Source: Bacillota bacterium (lineage in GTDB: Bacteria; Bacillota; Clostridia; Christensenellales; Aristaeellaceae). Taken from it: 49,589 nucleotides of DNA. The stretch's first letter is position 1. Every line of letters begins with the position of its first letter. Made by a program: the position numbers and the translations under genes. Positions 1-6,993 of this stretch are shown in pieces. The stretch lies in contig JAEWXD010000050.1 of NCBI GenBank assembly GCA_023396045.1, positions 1 to 49,589 of the forward strand, in the 5' to 3' direction. Below the pieces are notes generated by a model, which worked only from the letters and a program-made list of their open reading frames with translations, was not told where the DNA came from and ran no database searches.

Positions 1-65
1 GTTTGCCTCTGTTGGGCTTGTCTTCGTTTTAAAGAAAAGAGTTCAGAGATAATATACATTCAACC

Positions 66-109
66 AAAGGAGTTGTCGCACTAACATTCGTTGGTGCACA
101 GCTCCTTTT
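66..109. terminator. Inverted repeat, probable terminator of an upstream gene
   Basis: The arms AAAGGAGTTGT and ACAGCTCCTTT pair with one G-U, with a further short pairing (GCAC/GGTGC) inside, and are followed by TTTTAAT. The gene it would end lies left of the window, so its direction is inferred from the T-rich plus-strand flank only. Confidence 0.5.
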
Positions 110-195
110 AATATACAAAAAGATATGGGTAGCAATGGGAAAGAGACTACATTGCCAAAAGCCGGGAAGTTTACAAAGCAGCTGTCACAAAGGCG

Positions 196-393
196 ATGAG
201 CAGCGTTTTTGCAGCTGATGTAAAAATCGCTTTGATCACCACGGACTCTATTGACCAACACTGGGTAACCTTAAACGAAGGCGCACAAGCCAAAGCAAAA
301 GAACTTGGTGTAGAAGCAGCTGTAAAAGCTTTAAATGGCGAATCTTTAGAAGGCGCAGTAGTAGATACTTGTGTTAGCGTATTTAAAAAATAA
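196..393 (+). pseudogene. Internally deleted remnant of a sugar ABC-transporter substrate-binding protein
   Basis: The frame encodes about 65 residues. The first half (ALITTDSIDQHWVTLNEGAQ) looks like the mature N-terminus of RbsB-type sugar-binding proteins, just after a SVFAA-like signal-peptide end. The second half (GESLEGAVVDTC..VFKK) looks like the last residues of the same family, where VDTGVTV is usual. The roughly 230-250 residues between them are missing, so the two ends appear to be joined in frame. The frame stays open upstream to a stop at 130-132, but there is no complete signal peptide, and ATG 196 has a ribosome-site-like AAAGG only 2-3 bases away. A terminator follows at 411-446. 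Calling it a remnant rests on family memory; a short expressed peptide cannot be excluded. Confidence 0.6.
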
Positions 394-410
394 TTGTTGT
401 TAAACAAATT

Positions 411-446
411 TTCCCCTGTATTCTTAGGAATATGGGGGATTTTTTT
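411..446 (+). terminator. Rho-independent terminator
   Basis: The arms TCCCCTGTATTC and GAATATGGGGGA flank a short loop and are followed by seven Ts. It closes the sugar-binding-protein remnant and isolates it from the zinc operon. Confidence 0.8.
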
Positions 447-487
447 GTAACAATCAAAAATGAATTTGAAAAACATTCTCAAATTAG

Positions 488-516
488 TTGACAAATCAGT
501 TAGACAATGCTAATAT
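488..516 (+). promoter_or_regulatory. Promoter of the zinc operon
   Basis: A consensus -35 TTGACA (488-493) lies 17 bp from a -10 TAATAT (511-516), about 35 bp upstream of the regulator's start codon. This is one of the best sigma-A-type promoters in the window. Confidence 0.75.
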
Positions 517-530
517 GATAATGATTTTCA
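510..530 (+). promoter_or_regulatory. Candidate Fur/Zur box overlapping the -10
   Basis: The stretch around GATAATGATTTTCA matches the left half and centre of the classical Fur-family box (GATAATGAT...) and overlaps the -10 element. A repressor bound here would block the promoter. Because the first gene is a Fur-family regulator followed by zinc uptake genes, autoregulation by zinc is inferred. The right half-site is degenerate. Confidence 0.45.
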
Positions 531-550
531 AATTTACAAGGAGAAGGAAT

Positions 551-949
551 ATGTATAACACCAAGCAAAGGCAGGAATTATTACAATATTTGCAAAACAA
601 TGTTGGTGTGCAGTTAAGTTCCACCCAAATTTATCAATATTTTCAAGGCGAGGGCAAGAAACCCATAGGCTTAAGCACGATTTACCGGTATATTGATGCT
701 TTGCTTAAAGAAGGCCACGTTCGAAAATATTATATAGAGGGGGATAACACTGCCTATTATGAATATGTTGACCCTGACGCTGGAACCATTAGTTTTCAGT
801 GTGATAGCTGTGGTAAAATAGAACATATCCATTGTTCTGACTTTGGGCATACCAAAGAGCATATGCTGAAGGATCACGGTATTCTTGTAAATACGAAAAA
901 AACAGTATTTTATGGCGAATGTTCTGCGTGTAATCGCAAACATGTATAA
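551..949 (+). CDS. zur: Fur-family zinc uptake regulator (Zur-like)
   Basis: This 132-residue protein is of normal Fur-family length. Residues 1-75 hold the winged helix (SSTQIYQYFQ..., LSTIYRYIDALLKEG). The C-terminal dimerisation domain carries two CxxC pairs (CDSCGK and CSACNR) that form the structural zinc site, plus a His-rich stretch (IEHIHC). The start is placed at ATG 551 because AAGGAGAAGG precedes it at good spacing; an in-frame ATG at 488 overlaps the promoter and has no ribosome site. It sits 12 nt ahead of adcA in an apparent operon with zinc transport genes, so Zur (zinc) is favoured over Fur (iron) or PerR by context. Family membership is near certain; the metal is inferred. 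Confidence 0.85.
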   Translation: MYNTKQRQELLQYLQNNVGVQLSSTQIYQYFQGEGKKPIGLSTIYRYIDALLKEGHVRKYYIEGDNTAYYEYVDPDAGTISFQCDSCGKIEHIHCSDFGHTKEHMLKDHGILVNTKKTVFYGECSACNRKHV

Positions 950-961
950 GGAGATGAACAT

Positions 962-2581
962 ATGAAAAAATACGTATTGAATTGTTTATGTTTTGCTTTG
1001 GTAGTGGGCTTATTACTCGGTGTTGCTCCGGTACAAGCAGAATCTGCTAAATTAAAAGTTGTTTCCACCATTTTTCCACAATATGATTTTGTGCGTCAAA
1101 TTGCAGGCGATGCAGTAGAAAACACATTGCTATTGCGTGCAGGTAGCGACAGCCATTCTTATGAATTAAGCCCTGAAGATGTTAAAAACATTCAAAATGC
1201 AGATTTATTTATTTATGTAGGTGGGCCAGACGACCATAAGTTTGAAAGTTTACTGGAAAGCTTGGGTAAAGATGCTCCTAAAACTTTAAAATTAACAGAC
1301 CATGTTAAAGTTCTTGAAGAAGAAATTAAGGAAGGCATGGAACACAACCATGACCACGGCCATGACCACGACCATCACCATGATTTTAAAAAAGAAGATA
1401 TAGAAGAAAGAGAATTATCTGAATTTGCTGGCGAATATCGCAACTTGAGTGCGTATGTTTTGGCAGGGGATTTTGACGCCGTTGCTGAGCATAGAAAAGA
1501 AGACGGCGAAACAGCAGAAGAATATAAAAACGAATGCGTAAAATATTTTGGCACAGAAGTAGACTATATGAACGTTACAGCAGAAGGTATTTCTTATGTA
1601 AAAGATGGCAAGGTAGTTGCTTCAGCAAATTATAGTGCAGATGGTATTTTTATTGAAGAACCTGAAGAAGGCCATTTACATGCAATGTACCAATTCAAAA
1701 AAACAGCCGGAGATGACGCATTACCAACTTATGTATTGCTTGATGACCATCAAATCAAAGCCAATCAAGAACGTCCCGAAAACCCACACTTCCACTTTGC
1801 TTACAGCAACGAAAGTTATGCCGCTGCAGCCGCAAACGAAGTTAGTCCATTTATGGTAAAAGCCGGCTTAACAGCAGCAGACTTGGAAGCTATGTTTATT
1901 CGTGAAGAAGATCACGACCATGATGACCATGATGAAGAAGACCATGACCATGACCATGATGAAGAAGACCACGACCATGAAGATCATGACCATGATGACC
2001 ATGATGAAGAAGACCACGACCATGAAGATCATGACCACCATGATCACGAACATGAAATGGATGAACATGTTTGGACAAGCCCTAAAAATGCACAAAAATT
2101 GGTAGACGTAATCGCCAATACTTTGGTAGAAATGGACCCGGCAAATGCAGAACTTTACAAAACCAACAGTGCAAGCTATAATAAAAAATTAGCAGAAGTA
2201 GACAAAGCGTTTGAAGAAGTTGTTAAGAATGGCAAAAAAGACATTTTGTTGTTTGGTGATAGATTCCCATTCCGTTATTTTGTAGAAGATTATGATTTGG
2301 ATTACTATGCAGCCTTTACCGGTTGCTCTGCAGATACAGAAGTAAGCCCTAAAACCGTATCATTCCTAATTGAAAAAGCAAAAGAAAATAAAGTGCCTGC
2401 TATATTGAAAATAGAATTAACAGACTCACGTATTGCAGACACCATTGCCGAAGAAGTAGGTGCAAAAGTTCTTACCTTGAATTCTGGCCACAACTTAAAT
2501 GCAGAAGATTTTGAAAAAGGCGTTAGTTTGGTAGATCTACTTTGGCAAAACGTAGAAGTACTTAAGGAAGCATTACAATAA
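962..2581 (+). CDS. adcA: Zinc-binding protein AdcA/ZnuA with an internal ZinT domain
   Basis: This 539-residue exported protein captures zinc for the AdcBC transporter. A signal peptide (1-26, cleavage near VQA-ES) has no lipobox cysteine. ZnuA lobe 1 spans about 30-120, with the metal-ligand region SHSYE at 64-68. A first His/Asp-rich loop (127-141) follows. Residues ~143-310 form a ZinT/YodA domain (FAGEYRNLSAYVLAGDF...), with a probable zinc triad H263, H276 and H278. A second, much longer His/Asp/Glu loop covers 316-366. ZnuA then resumes with the helix ligand HVWTSP (369-374) and lobe 2. In streptococcal AdcA the ZinT domain is C-terminal; here it sits inside the ZnuA metal loop. The ZnuA lobe 2 ligand region reads GDRFPFRYF, with Asp where many relatives have His. 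Start: ATG with AAGGAG. The stop overlaps adcC. Confidence 0.9.
   Translation: MKKYVLNCLCFALVVGLLLGVAPVQAESAKLKVVSTIFPQYDFVRQIAGDAVENTLLLRAGSDSHSYELSPEDVKNIQNADLFIYVGGPDDHKFESLLESLGKDAPKTLKLTDHVKVLEEEIKEGMEHNHDHGHDHDHHHDFKKEDIEERELSEFAGEYRNLSAYVLAGDFDAVAEHRKEDGETAEEYKNECVKYFGTEVDYMNVTAEGISYVKDGKVVASANYSADGIFIEEPEEGHLHAMYQFKKTAGDDALPTYVLLDDHQIKANQERPENPHFHFAYSNESYAAAAANEVSPFMVKAGLTAADLEAMFIREEDHDHDDHDEEDHDHDHDEEDHDHEDHDHDDHDEEDHDHEDHDHHDHEHEMDEHVWTSPKNAQKLVDVIANTLVEMDPANAELYKTNSASYNKKLAEVDKAFEEVVKNGKKDILLFGDRFPFRYFVEDYDLDYYAAFTGCSADTEVSPKTVSFLIEKAKENKVPAILKIELTDSRIADTIAEEVGAKVLTLNSGHNLNAEDFEKGVSLVDLLWQNVEVLKEALQ
1907..2056 (+). repeat. Tandem His/Asp codon repeat in adcA
   Basis: Degenerate GACCATGA(T/A)GAN units encode the second His/Asp/Glu loop. 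A 45-bp unit starting near 1952 recurs almost exactly near 1997. It encodes 15 residues rich in DHDE and is likely to vary in length by slippage or unequal crossing-over. The reverse strand also stays open here, but only as a codon-pattern shadow. Confidence 0.85.
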
Positions 2582-3279
2582 TGAGCATTATTGCGTTTGA
2601 AAACACAAGTTTCTCTTATGATGGCACTCGTGTTTTACAAAACATTAACTTTACGGTGCAGCAGGGCGATTACCTCTGCATCGTAGGCCCCAATGGGGCT
2701 GGTAAAACCACCTTACTCAAAGGTTTGCTTGGTTTAAAAAAGCCCAGCACGGGCAATGTTGTTTTTGGCGATGGTTTAAAAGCCAAAGAAATTGGTTATT
2801 TGCCTCAACAAACCCAAATACAAAAAGATTTCCCTGCCAGTGTGCTGGAGGTTATATATTCCGGTTGCTTAAATAAACTGGGGTATTTACCTTTTTATAC
2901 GCGCAAGCACAAGCAGCTTGTTCAAAAAGCAGTAGAAACTTTGCATATAGAAAATCTTATACATAGTTCTTACCAAGAGCTGAGCGGTGGCCAACAACAG
3001 CGTGTGCGTTTAGCACGCGCTCTTTGTGCAAGTAGCAAAGTTTTGGTTTTAGACGAACCTGTGAACGGTTTAGACCCACAAATCAGCCAAGATTTATACA
3101 AAACCATAGAAGAAATTCATGCACAAGGTATGGCGATTGTAATGATCAGCCATGATGTGCACAATGCGGTGAAGTACGCCAATAAAATTCTCCATATAGG
3201 CAAACAAGTGTTTTTTGGTATCACAGAGGAATATGTGCAAAGCAGCATTGGCATGCGCTTTTTAGGGGAGGAAGAATAA
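2581..3279 (+). CDS. adcC: Zinc ABC transporter ATP-binding protein
   Basis: This 232-residue ABC ATPase energises zinc import with AdcA and AdcB. Visible motifs are Walker A GPNGAGKTT (about 37-45), the Q-loop (LPQQTQ), the ABC signature LSGGQQQR, Walker B VLVLDEP and the switch histidine in MISHD. Its ATG shares one base with the adcA stop (TAATG), so the two are translationally coupled. Its own stop is likewise fused to the adcB start. Length and sequence are typical of the ZnuC/AdcC/MntB cluster; zinc rather than manganese follows from the binding-protein neighbour. Confidence 0.92.
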   Translation: MSIIAFENTSFSYDGTRVLQNINFTVQQGDYLCIVGPNGAGKTTLLKGLLGLKKPSTGNVVFGDGLKAKEIGYLPQQTQIQKDFPASVLEVIYSGCLNKLGYLPFYTRKHKQLVQKAVETLHIENLIHSSYQELSGGQQQRVRLARALCASSKVLVLDEPVNGLDPQISQDLYKTIEEIHAQGMAIVMISHDVHNAVKYANKILHIGKQVFFGITEEYVQSSIGMRFLGEEE

Positions 3280-4109
3280 TGGCTTTTATAGAATTTTTAA
3301 AAGAAATGTTCAGCTATTCCTTTATGGTGCGTGCCTTTACCGTAGGCACTATTATAGCTTTATGCGCCAGTTTGCTTGGCGTAAGCCTTGTGTTAAAACG
3401 CTATTCTATGATAGGCAATGGCCTTTCCAGTGTGGGCTTTGGCGCAACCGGTATCGCTATTGCACTGGGTTTAGCCCCCTTTACCGTGGCTTTGCCCGTG
3501 GTTATTCTGGCTGCCTTTTTATTATTGCAGGTAAACGAAAACGCCAAAATCAAAGGTGATTCCGCCATTGCGCTGATTAGTACCTTTGCTATGGCTTTGG
3601 GCGTAATGGCAATATATTTAAAAAAAGGGATGAATACCGATATTTGCAACTATTTGTTTGGCACCATTCTTGGCATCAGGCAACAAGAAGTAAATATCAG
3701 CTATGTGCTCTGTGGCGTGGTTATTAGCCTTTTTGTGTTGTTTTATAACCGCATTTTTGCCGTTACCTTTGATGAGGATTTTGCGCAAGCCACGGGCTCA
3801 GGTACAAGTATTTATAAGGCTTTGATTTCCTTATGTACTGCTTTGATTGTAGTGGTGGGTATGCAAATGATGGGTGCTTTGCTTATTACCAGTTTAATTG
3901 TGTTCCCTGCTATTACAGCTATGCGTGTGTTTAAAAGTTTTAAAAAAGTAATCATTGCCTCTGCTGTTATTTCGGTGCTGTGCTTTTGGATAGGCATGTT
4001 GCTCTCTTACCATTTTAATGTGCCAACCGGTGCGTGTATCGTTTTTGTAAATGGCATTGCATTGGCATTGTTTCAATGTATCCGTTTAGGAGGTAGGCGT
4101 GAAAAATAA
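3279..4109 (+). CDS. adcB: Zinc ABC transporter permease
   Basis: This 276-residue polytopic membrane protein belongs to the ABC-3 (ZnuB/AdcB/MntC-type) permease family. It has about eight hydrophobic segments. The family-typical stretch GNGLSSVGFGATGIAIALG lies near residues 46-65, and a C-terminal run MGALLITSLIVFPAITAM resembles the conserved substrate-path helix. It overlaps adcC by one base and its last 11 bases overlap the next gene, so adcA-adcC-adcB and the 4099 gene are one translationally coupled unit. Confidence 0.92.
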   Translation: MAFIEFLKEMFSYSFMVRAFTVGTIIALCASLLGVSLVLKRYSMIGNGLSSVGFGATGIAIALGLAPFTVALPVVILAAFLLLQVNENAKIKGDSAIALISTFAMALGVMAIYLKKGMNTDICNYLFGTILGIRQQEVNISYVLCGVVISLFVLFYNRIFAVTFDEDFAQATGSGTSIYKALISLCTALIVVVGMQMMGALLITSLIVFPAITAMRVFKSFKKVIIASAVISVLCFWIGMLLSYHFNVPTGACIVFVNGIALALFQCIRLGGRREK

Positions 4110-4578
4110 AATCGTGGCATTATTTGTGCTTTGCATGCTTTGTGTCGGCATGGCTTCTGCTCAGTTTTCTGAAGAAATTAATAAAAAATGGGAAGAAAGA
4201 GGCATCAATCCGCAAGAGGTGTTGGATATTCGTGAAAAAATGTTCCTTACCCAAATTTATGATATTTACTTTAATTACGAAGAGTATAAACAAAAACCTA
4301 TTGCTTTAGAAGGTATGTTTGATAAAGTAGGCAATATAGTTGGTGTGGAGGATAATCGTAACATGGTATACCGTCGCTCCCCGGGTTGTTGTGGCAATGA
4401 TGGTTTTGATGGCTTTGTAATCAATTATAATGGTGAATTACCAAAAGAAAACGACTGGGTAAAAGTATATGGTATTGTTTGCATGGGGTCAGAAACAGAC
4501 CCCATTCAAGGCATATATCTTGATGTTGTAGGTATAGAAGTATTGCCAACCCGTGGCGAAGAATTTGTAGCCCAATAA
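4099..4578 (+). CDS. Small exported protein in the zinc operon (resembles YcgQ/DUF1980 C-terminal domain)
   Basis: This 159-residue protein has a clear signal peptide (about 1-21, ...GMASA-QF). The start is GTG at 4099, chosen for the perfect AGGAGGT 4-5 bases upstream, and it overlaps the end of adcB by 11 nt. The mature part has a charged helix, then a beta-rich domain (IALEGMFDKVG..., RRSPGCCGNDGFDGFVI, NDWVKVYGIV). That order (EGxF ... CC ... DWVKVxG) resembles the exported C-terminal domain of YcgQ/TIGR03943 proteins, which often travel with metal permeases. The adjacent Cys pair is a plausible metal or redox site. Function is unknown. Operon position suggests a zinc-handling role, which is inference. 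Confidence 0.75.
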   Translation: MKNKIVALFVLCMLCVGMASAQFSEEINKKWEERGINPQEVLDIREKMFLTQIYDIYFNYEEYKQKPIALEGMFDKVGNIVGVEDNRNMVYRRSPGCCGNDGFDGFVINYNGELPKENDWVKVYGIVCMGSETDPIQGIYLDVVGIEVLPTRGEEFVAQ

Positions 4579-4583
4579 TTTTT

Positions 4584-4608
4584 AAAGCTTGCATTTTAAG
4601 CAAGCTTT
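4584..4608 (+). terminator. Hairpin at the end of the zinc operon
   Basis: Perfect 9-bp arms AAAGCTTGC / GCAAGCTTT surround a 7-base loop 6 bases after the last stop codon. The T-tract (ATTTAATT) is weak. A second hairpin, TTGCGTAA/TTACGCAA, follows at 4615-4634, so the pair may act together. Confidence 0.55.
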
Positions 4609-4634
4609 ATTTAATTGCGTAATTTTTTACGCAA

Positions 4635-4967
4635 AACATTGTTAATTTTTTGTGTTTTCATCCACCGAATTTTGAAGTTGAGAAATACTATGCAATATAG
4701 CATTTAGAAAATCAGGTTTGCAAAAAATATTGGGGCATAACTCATAAAAAGCAAAAGTGTAGTATTTAGTTTTGCTGTTTGGGTATCAACAAGCATAGCA
4801 ATTTTGAGCTTTCGTTGCGTATTTTTTGCATAATCATAGAAGTTGCTGATTAAAAAATATAAAAAGTGAACATTTTCTATTTTGTGCGGGCTTAATTGTA
4901 AGAGGAGAAACTTGGCTAATAATATAGCCTATTATTATTTTTTTTATGTAAACTTAGTAATTTATCA
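4635..4967 (-). other. Gene-poor 0.33 kb; possible decayed minus-strand gene
   Basis: This AT-rich gap has no intact gene. On the minus strand two overlapping frames look protein-like. One is an open stretch of about 70 codons (about 4935 down to 4716) containing KLKIAMLVDTQTAKLN. In a second frame about 47 codons end at 4642 with LHSISQLQNSVDENTKN. Joined by one frameshift near 4740 they could be a remnant of one protein, but neither has a convincing start or ribosome site and I recognise no family. A terminator-like hairpin GGCTA/TAGCC followed by a T-run lies at 4914-4945. Confidence 0.25.
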
Positions 4968-4996
4968 TTGTATATAATAATTAACTGTGCTATACT
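4968..4996 (+). promoter_or_regulatory. Probable enolase promoter
   Basis: TTGTAT (4968-4973), a 17-bp spacer and TATACT (4991-4996) lie about 105 bp upstream of the eno start codon. The transcript would have a leader of roughly 100 nt. Confidence 0.55.
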
Positions 4997-5100
4997 AATA
5001 ACAATGTATACCTGTGCATTTTGCTAAGGGAACAGAAACATTAGGTTCGAAAATGTACATACATAAAACGAATTGCTTGTGTAAGAAAGGAAGTTGTACA

Positions 5101-6390
5101 ATGTTAAGAATTACAGATGTAAAAGCAAGACAAATTATCGACTCTCGTGGTAATCCAACCGTAGAAGCTGAAGTGTTTTTAGAAGGCGGCTTTATGGGCC
5201 GTGGTGCTTCTCCAAGTGGTGCATCTACCGGTGAATTTGAAGCTTTAGAATTGCGTGATGGCGATAAAAGCAAATTCGGCGGCAAAGGTGTTAGCCGCGC
5301 TGTAGAAAACGTAAATACAAAAATTAGAGAAGCTGTTGTTGGCTTAAATGCAGAAAACATTTATGAAGTAGATGCTGCTATGATCAAAGCAGACGGCACA
5401 AAAGATAAATCCAACTTTGGTGCAAACGCCATTTTGGCAGTTTCTATTGCTACTTGCAATGCTGCAGCAAACGCATTGGGCTTACCACTTTACCGTTACT
5501 TAGGCGGTGTTAATGCGAACGTATTACCGGTACCTATGATGAACATCTTAAATGGTGGTGCACACGCAAGCAACTCTGTAGACTCTCAAGAGTTTATGAT
5601 TATGCCGGTTGGTGCTCCCAGCTTCTCTGAAGGCTTAAGATGGTGCACAGAAGTATTCCATAAATTGGCTGCATTATTAAAATCCAAAGGTTTGGCTGCC
5701 AGCGTTGGCGACGAAGGTGGTTTTGCTCCAGACATGAAAGACGATAGCGAGGCTATTGAATTCATTCTACAAGCAGCCCGTGATGCCGGCTTTGAACCGG
5801 GTAGAGATATCGTAATCGCTATGGACCCGGCAAGCTCTGAATGGAAAGGTGCTAAAAAAGGTCTCTACCATCAACCAAAGAGTGGCAGAGAATTCACTTC
5901 TGCACAATTGGTTCAACATTGGAAAGATCTTTGTGATAAATACCCAATCGTTTCTATCGAAGATGGTTTAGATGAAGAGGACTGGGAAGGTTGGCAATTG
6001 CTTCGCCAAGAATTGGGCGGCAGAGTACAATTGGTTGGGGACGACCTCTATGTAACCAACACCGAACGTTTGGCCAAAGGTATTGAAGTAAAAGCCGCTA
6101 ACTCTATCTTAATTAAATTAAACCAAATCGGTTCCGTTTCCGAAACTTTAGAAGCTATTAAAATGGCTCATAAAGCTGGTATGACTGCTGTTGTATCCCA
6201 CAGAAGTGGCGAAACAGAAGATACCACCATTGCAGATTTAGCTGTAGCTATCAACGCTGGCCAAATTAAAACAGGTGCTCCAAGCCGTTCCGAACGTGTA
6301 GCAAAATACAACCGTTTGCTCCGCATTGAAGAACAATTGGGTGCTGCTGCACAATATCGTGGCCACAAAGCTTTTAATACAAACAAATAA
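5101..6390 (+). CDS. eno: Enolase (phosphopyruvate hydratase)
   Basis: This 429-residue glycolytic enzyme interconverts 2-phosphoglycerate and phosphoenolpyruvate in the cytosol with Mg2+. The N-terminal signature is IIDSRGNPTVEAEVFLEGG. The general-acid region is GDEGGFAP, Mg ligands lie in the SIEDGLDEEDWEGW and VGDDLYVTN strands, the catalytic Lys is in LIKLNQIGSVSET, and the C-terminal signature is SHRSGETEDTTIADLAV. The start is ATG 5101, preceded by AAAGGAAG. An in-frame ATG at 5014 would add 29 non-conserved residues and lacks a ribosome site. Length is normal for bacterial enolases. Confidence 0.98.
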   Translation: MLRITDVKARQIIDSRGNPTVEAEVFLEGGFMGRGASPSGASTGEFEALELRDGDKSKFGGKGVSRAVENVNTKIREAVVGLNAENIYEVDAAMIKADGTKDKSNFGANAILAVSIATCNAAANALGLPLYRYLGGVNANVLPVPMMNILNGGAHASNSVDSQEFMIMPVGAPSFSEGLRWCTEVFHKLAALLKSKGLAASVGDEGGFAPDMKDDSEAIEFILQAARDAGFEPGRDIVIAMDPASSEWKGAKKGLYHQPKSGREFTSAQLVQHWKDLCDKYPIVSIEDGLDEEDWEGWQLLRQELGGRVQLVGDDLYVTNTERLAKGIEVKAANSILIKLNQIGSVSETLEAIKMAHKAGMTAVVSHRSGETEDTTIADLAVAINAGQIKTGAPSRSERVAKYNRLLRIEEQLGAAAQYRGHKAFNTNK

Positions 6391-6404
6391 TTATTGGAGA
6401 ATAT

Positions 6405-6710
6405 ATGAACACCCTAAATTATATCAAGGCTCTCGCTGATATCAACCGTTTGAAAATATTGCAATTGTTGCAACAAAAACAATATGCTGTAGGCGAATTG
6501 GCACGTATCTTAGATATTTCTGATTCTGCTGTAAGCCAACACTTAAAAATATTAAAGAGTGCTGGCGTAGTACGCATCTTAAATAAACAAGGTCACTTTG
6601 TTTACTATAGTATTAACAACGAAGTAATCAAAAACTTAGGTGCGCAACTCAAAAAATTTGGTACCTATCCTAAAAAGTTTACCTTAGTAGACGACGATTA
6701 TAACGGTTAA
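6405..6710 (+). CDS. ArsR-family winged-helix regulator
   Basis: This 101-residue protein is almost entirely one ArsR/SmtB-type winged helix: LADINRLKILQLLQ, then the recognition helix in ISDSAVSQHLKILKSAGVV, then the wing (LNKQGHFVYYSIN). It contains no cysteine, so the classical ELCVC alpha-3 metal site of ArsR/CadC is absent. A sensor of another ligand, or a metal site built from His/Asp (DDDYN tail), is possible. It starts 14 nt after eno with a weak upstream site (TTGGAGAATAT) and is convergent with copA, sharing a bidirectional terminator with it. Its target is not evident from the sequence. Confidence 0.85.
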   Translation: MNTLNYIKALADINRLKILQLLQQKQYAVGELARILDISDSAVSQHLKILKSAGVVRILNKQGHFVYYSINNEVIKNLGAQLKKFGTYPKKFTLVDDDYNG

Positions 6711-6713
6711 TGT

Positions 6714-6747
6714 CTAAAAAAAGCACGGAAAATTCCGTGCTTTTTTA
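6714..6747. terminator. Bidirectional terminator between arsR-type gene and copA
   Basis: The arms CTAAAAAAAGCACGGAA and TTCCGTGCTTTTTTAG form a nearly perfect hairpin with A-runs before and T-runs after, so it can serve both convergent genes. Confidence 0.85.
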
Positions 6748-6783
6748 GTGCAAATAAAAAGGCAGGTGTTCTGCCCTTTATGT

Positions 6784-6993
6784 TTACTTCAGTTCTACCA
6801 CTTGGTAGCCTGCAGCTTCTACAGCTTGTGTAAGTGTTGCATTGTCTACTTCACCTGCCAGTGTAATGTTTGCTTGTTTTGTGTTTAAATCTACATTGGC
6901 ACTTTCTACTTGCGGTAAAGCTTCCAAAGCTTCTTTTACGTGTTTTACACAGTGCTGGCACATCATGCCTTCAATTTTCATTTGTTTGTTCAT
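6784..6993 (-). CDS. copZ: Internal CopZ-like copper chaperone frame within copA
   Basis: The last 69 codons of copA (MNKQMKIEGMMCQHCVKHVK...) are a complete HMA copper chaperone of normal CopZ length. Its ATG (6993-6991, minus strand) is preceded by AAAGGAG with a 6-base spacer (7006-7000), an ideal Shine-Dalgarno arrangement for this genome. The frame is the same as copA, so either a copA/copZ stop was lost and the genes fused, or both a long ATPase and a free chaperone are made from one message. Free CopZ production is inference; the ribosome site and start are seen directly. Confidence 0.55.
   Translation of the reverse strand: MNKQMKIEGMMCQHCVKHVKEALEALPQVESANVDLNTKQANITLAGEVDNATLTQAVEAAGYQVVELK

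Noticed and set aside
488..550. Longer N-terminus for the Zur-like regulator
   Set aside because: The extension covers the promoter and operator, is not family-like and has no ribosome site.
1907..2056. Regular repeats that might suggest a CRISPR array
   Set aside because: The repeats are contiguous codons of a His/Asp loop with no unique spacers and lie inside adcA.
1868..2105. Open frames on both strands over the His-rich repeat of adcA
   Set aside because: They are shadows of the GAC/CAT codon repeat; no ribosome site, and the proteins are pure low complexity.
5014..5100. Longer N-terminus for enolase
   Set aside because: The ribosome site AAAGGAAG and the conserved start both point to ATG 5101.
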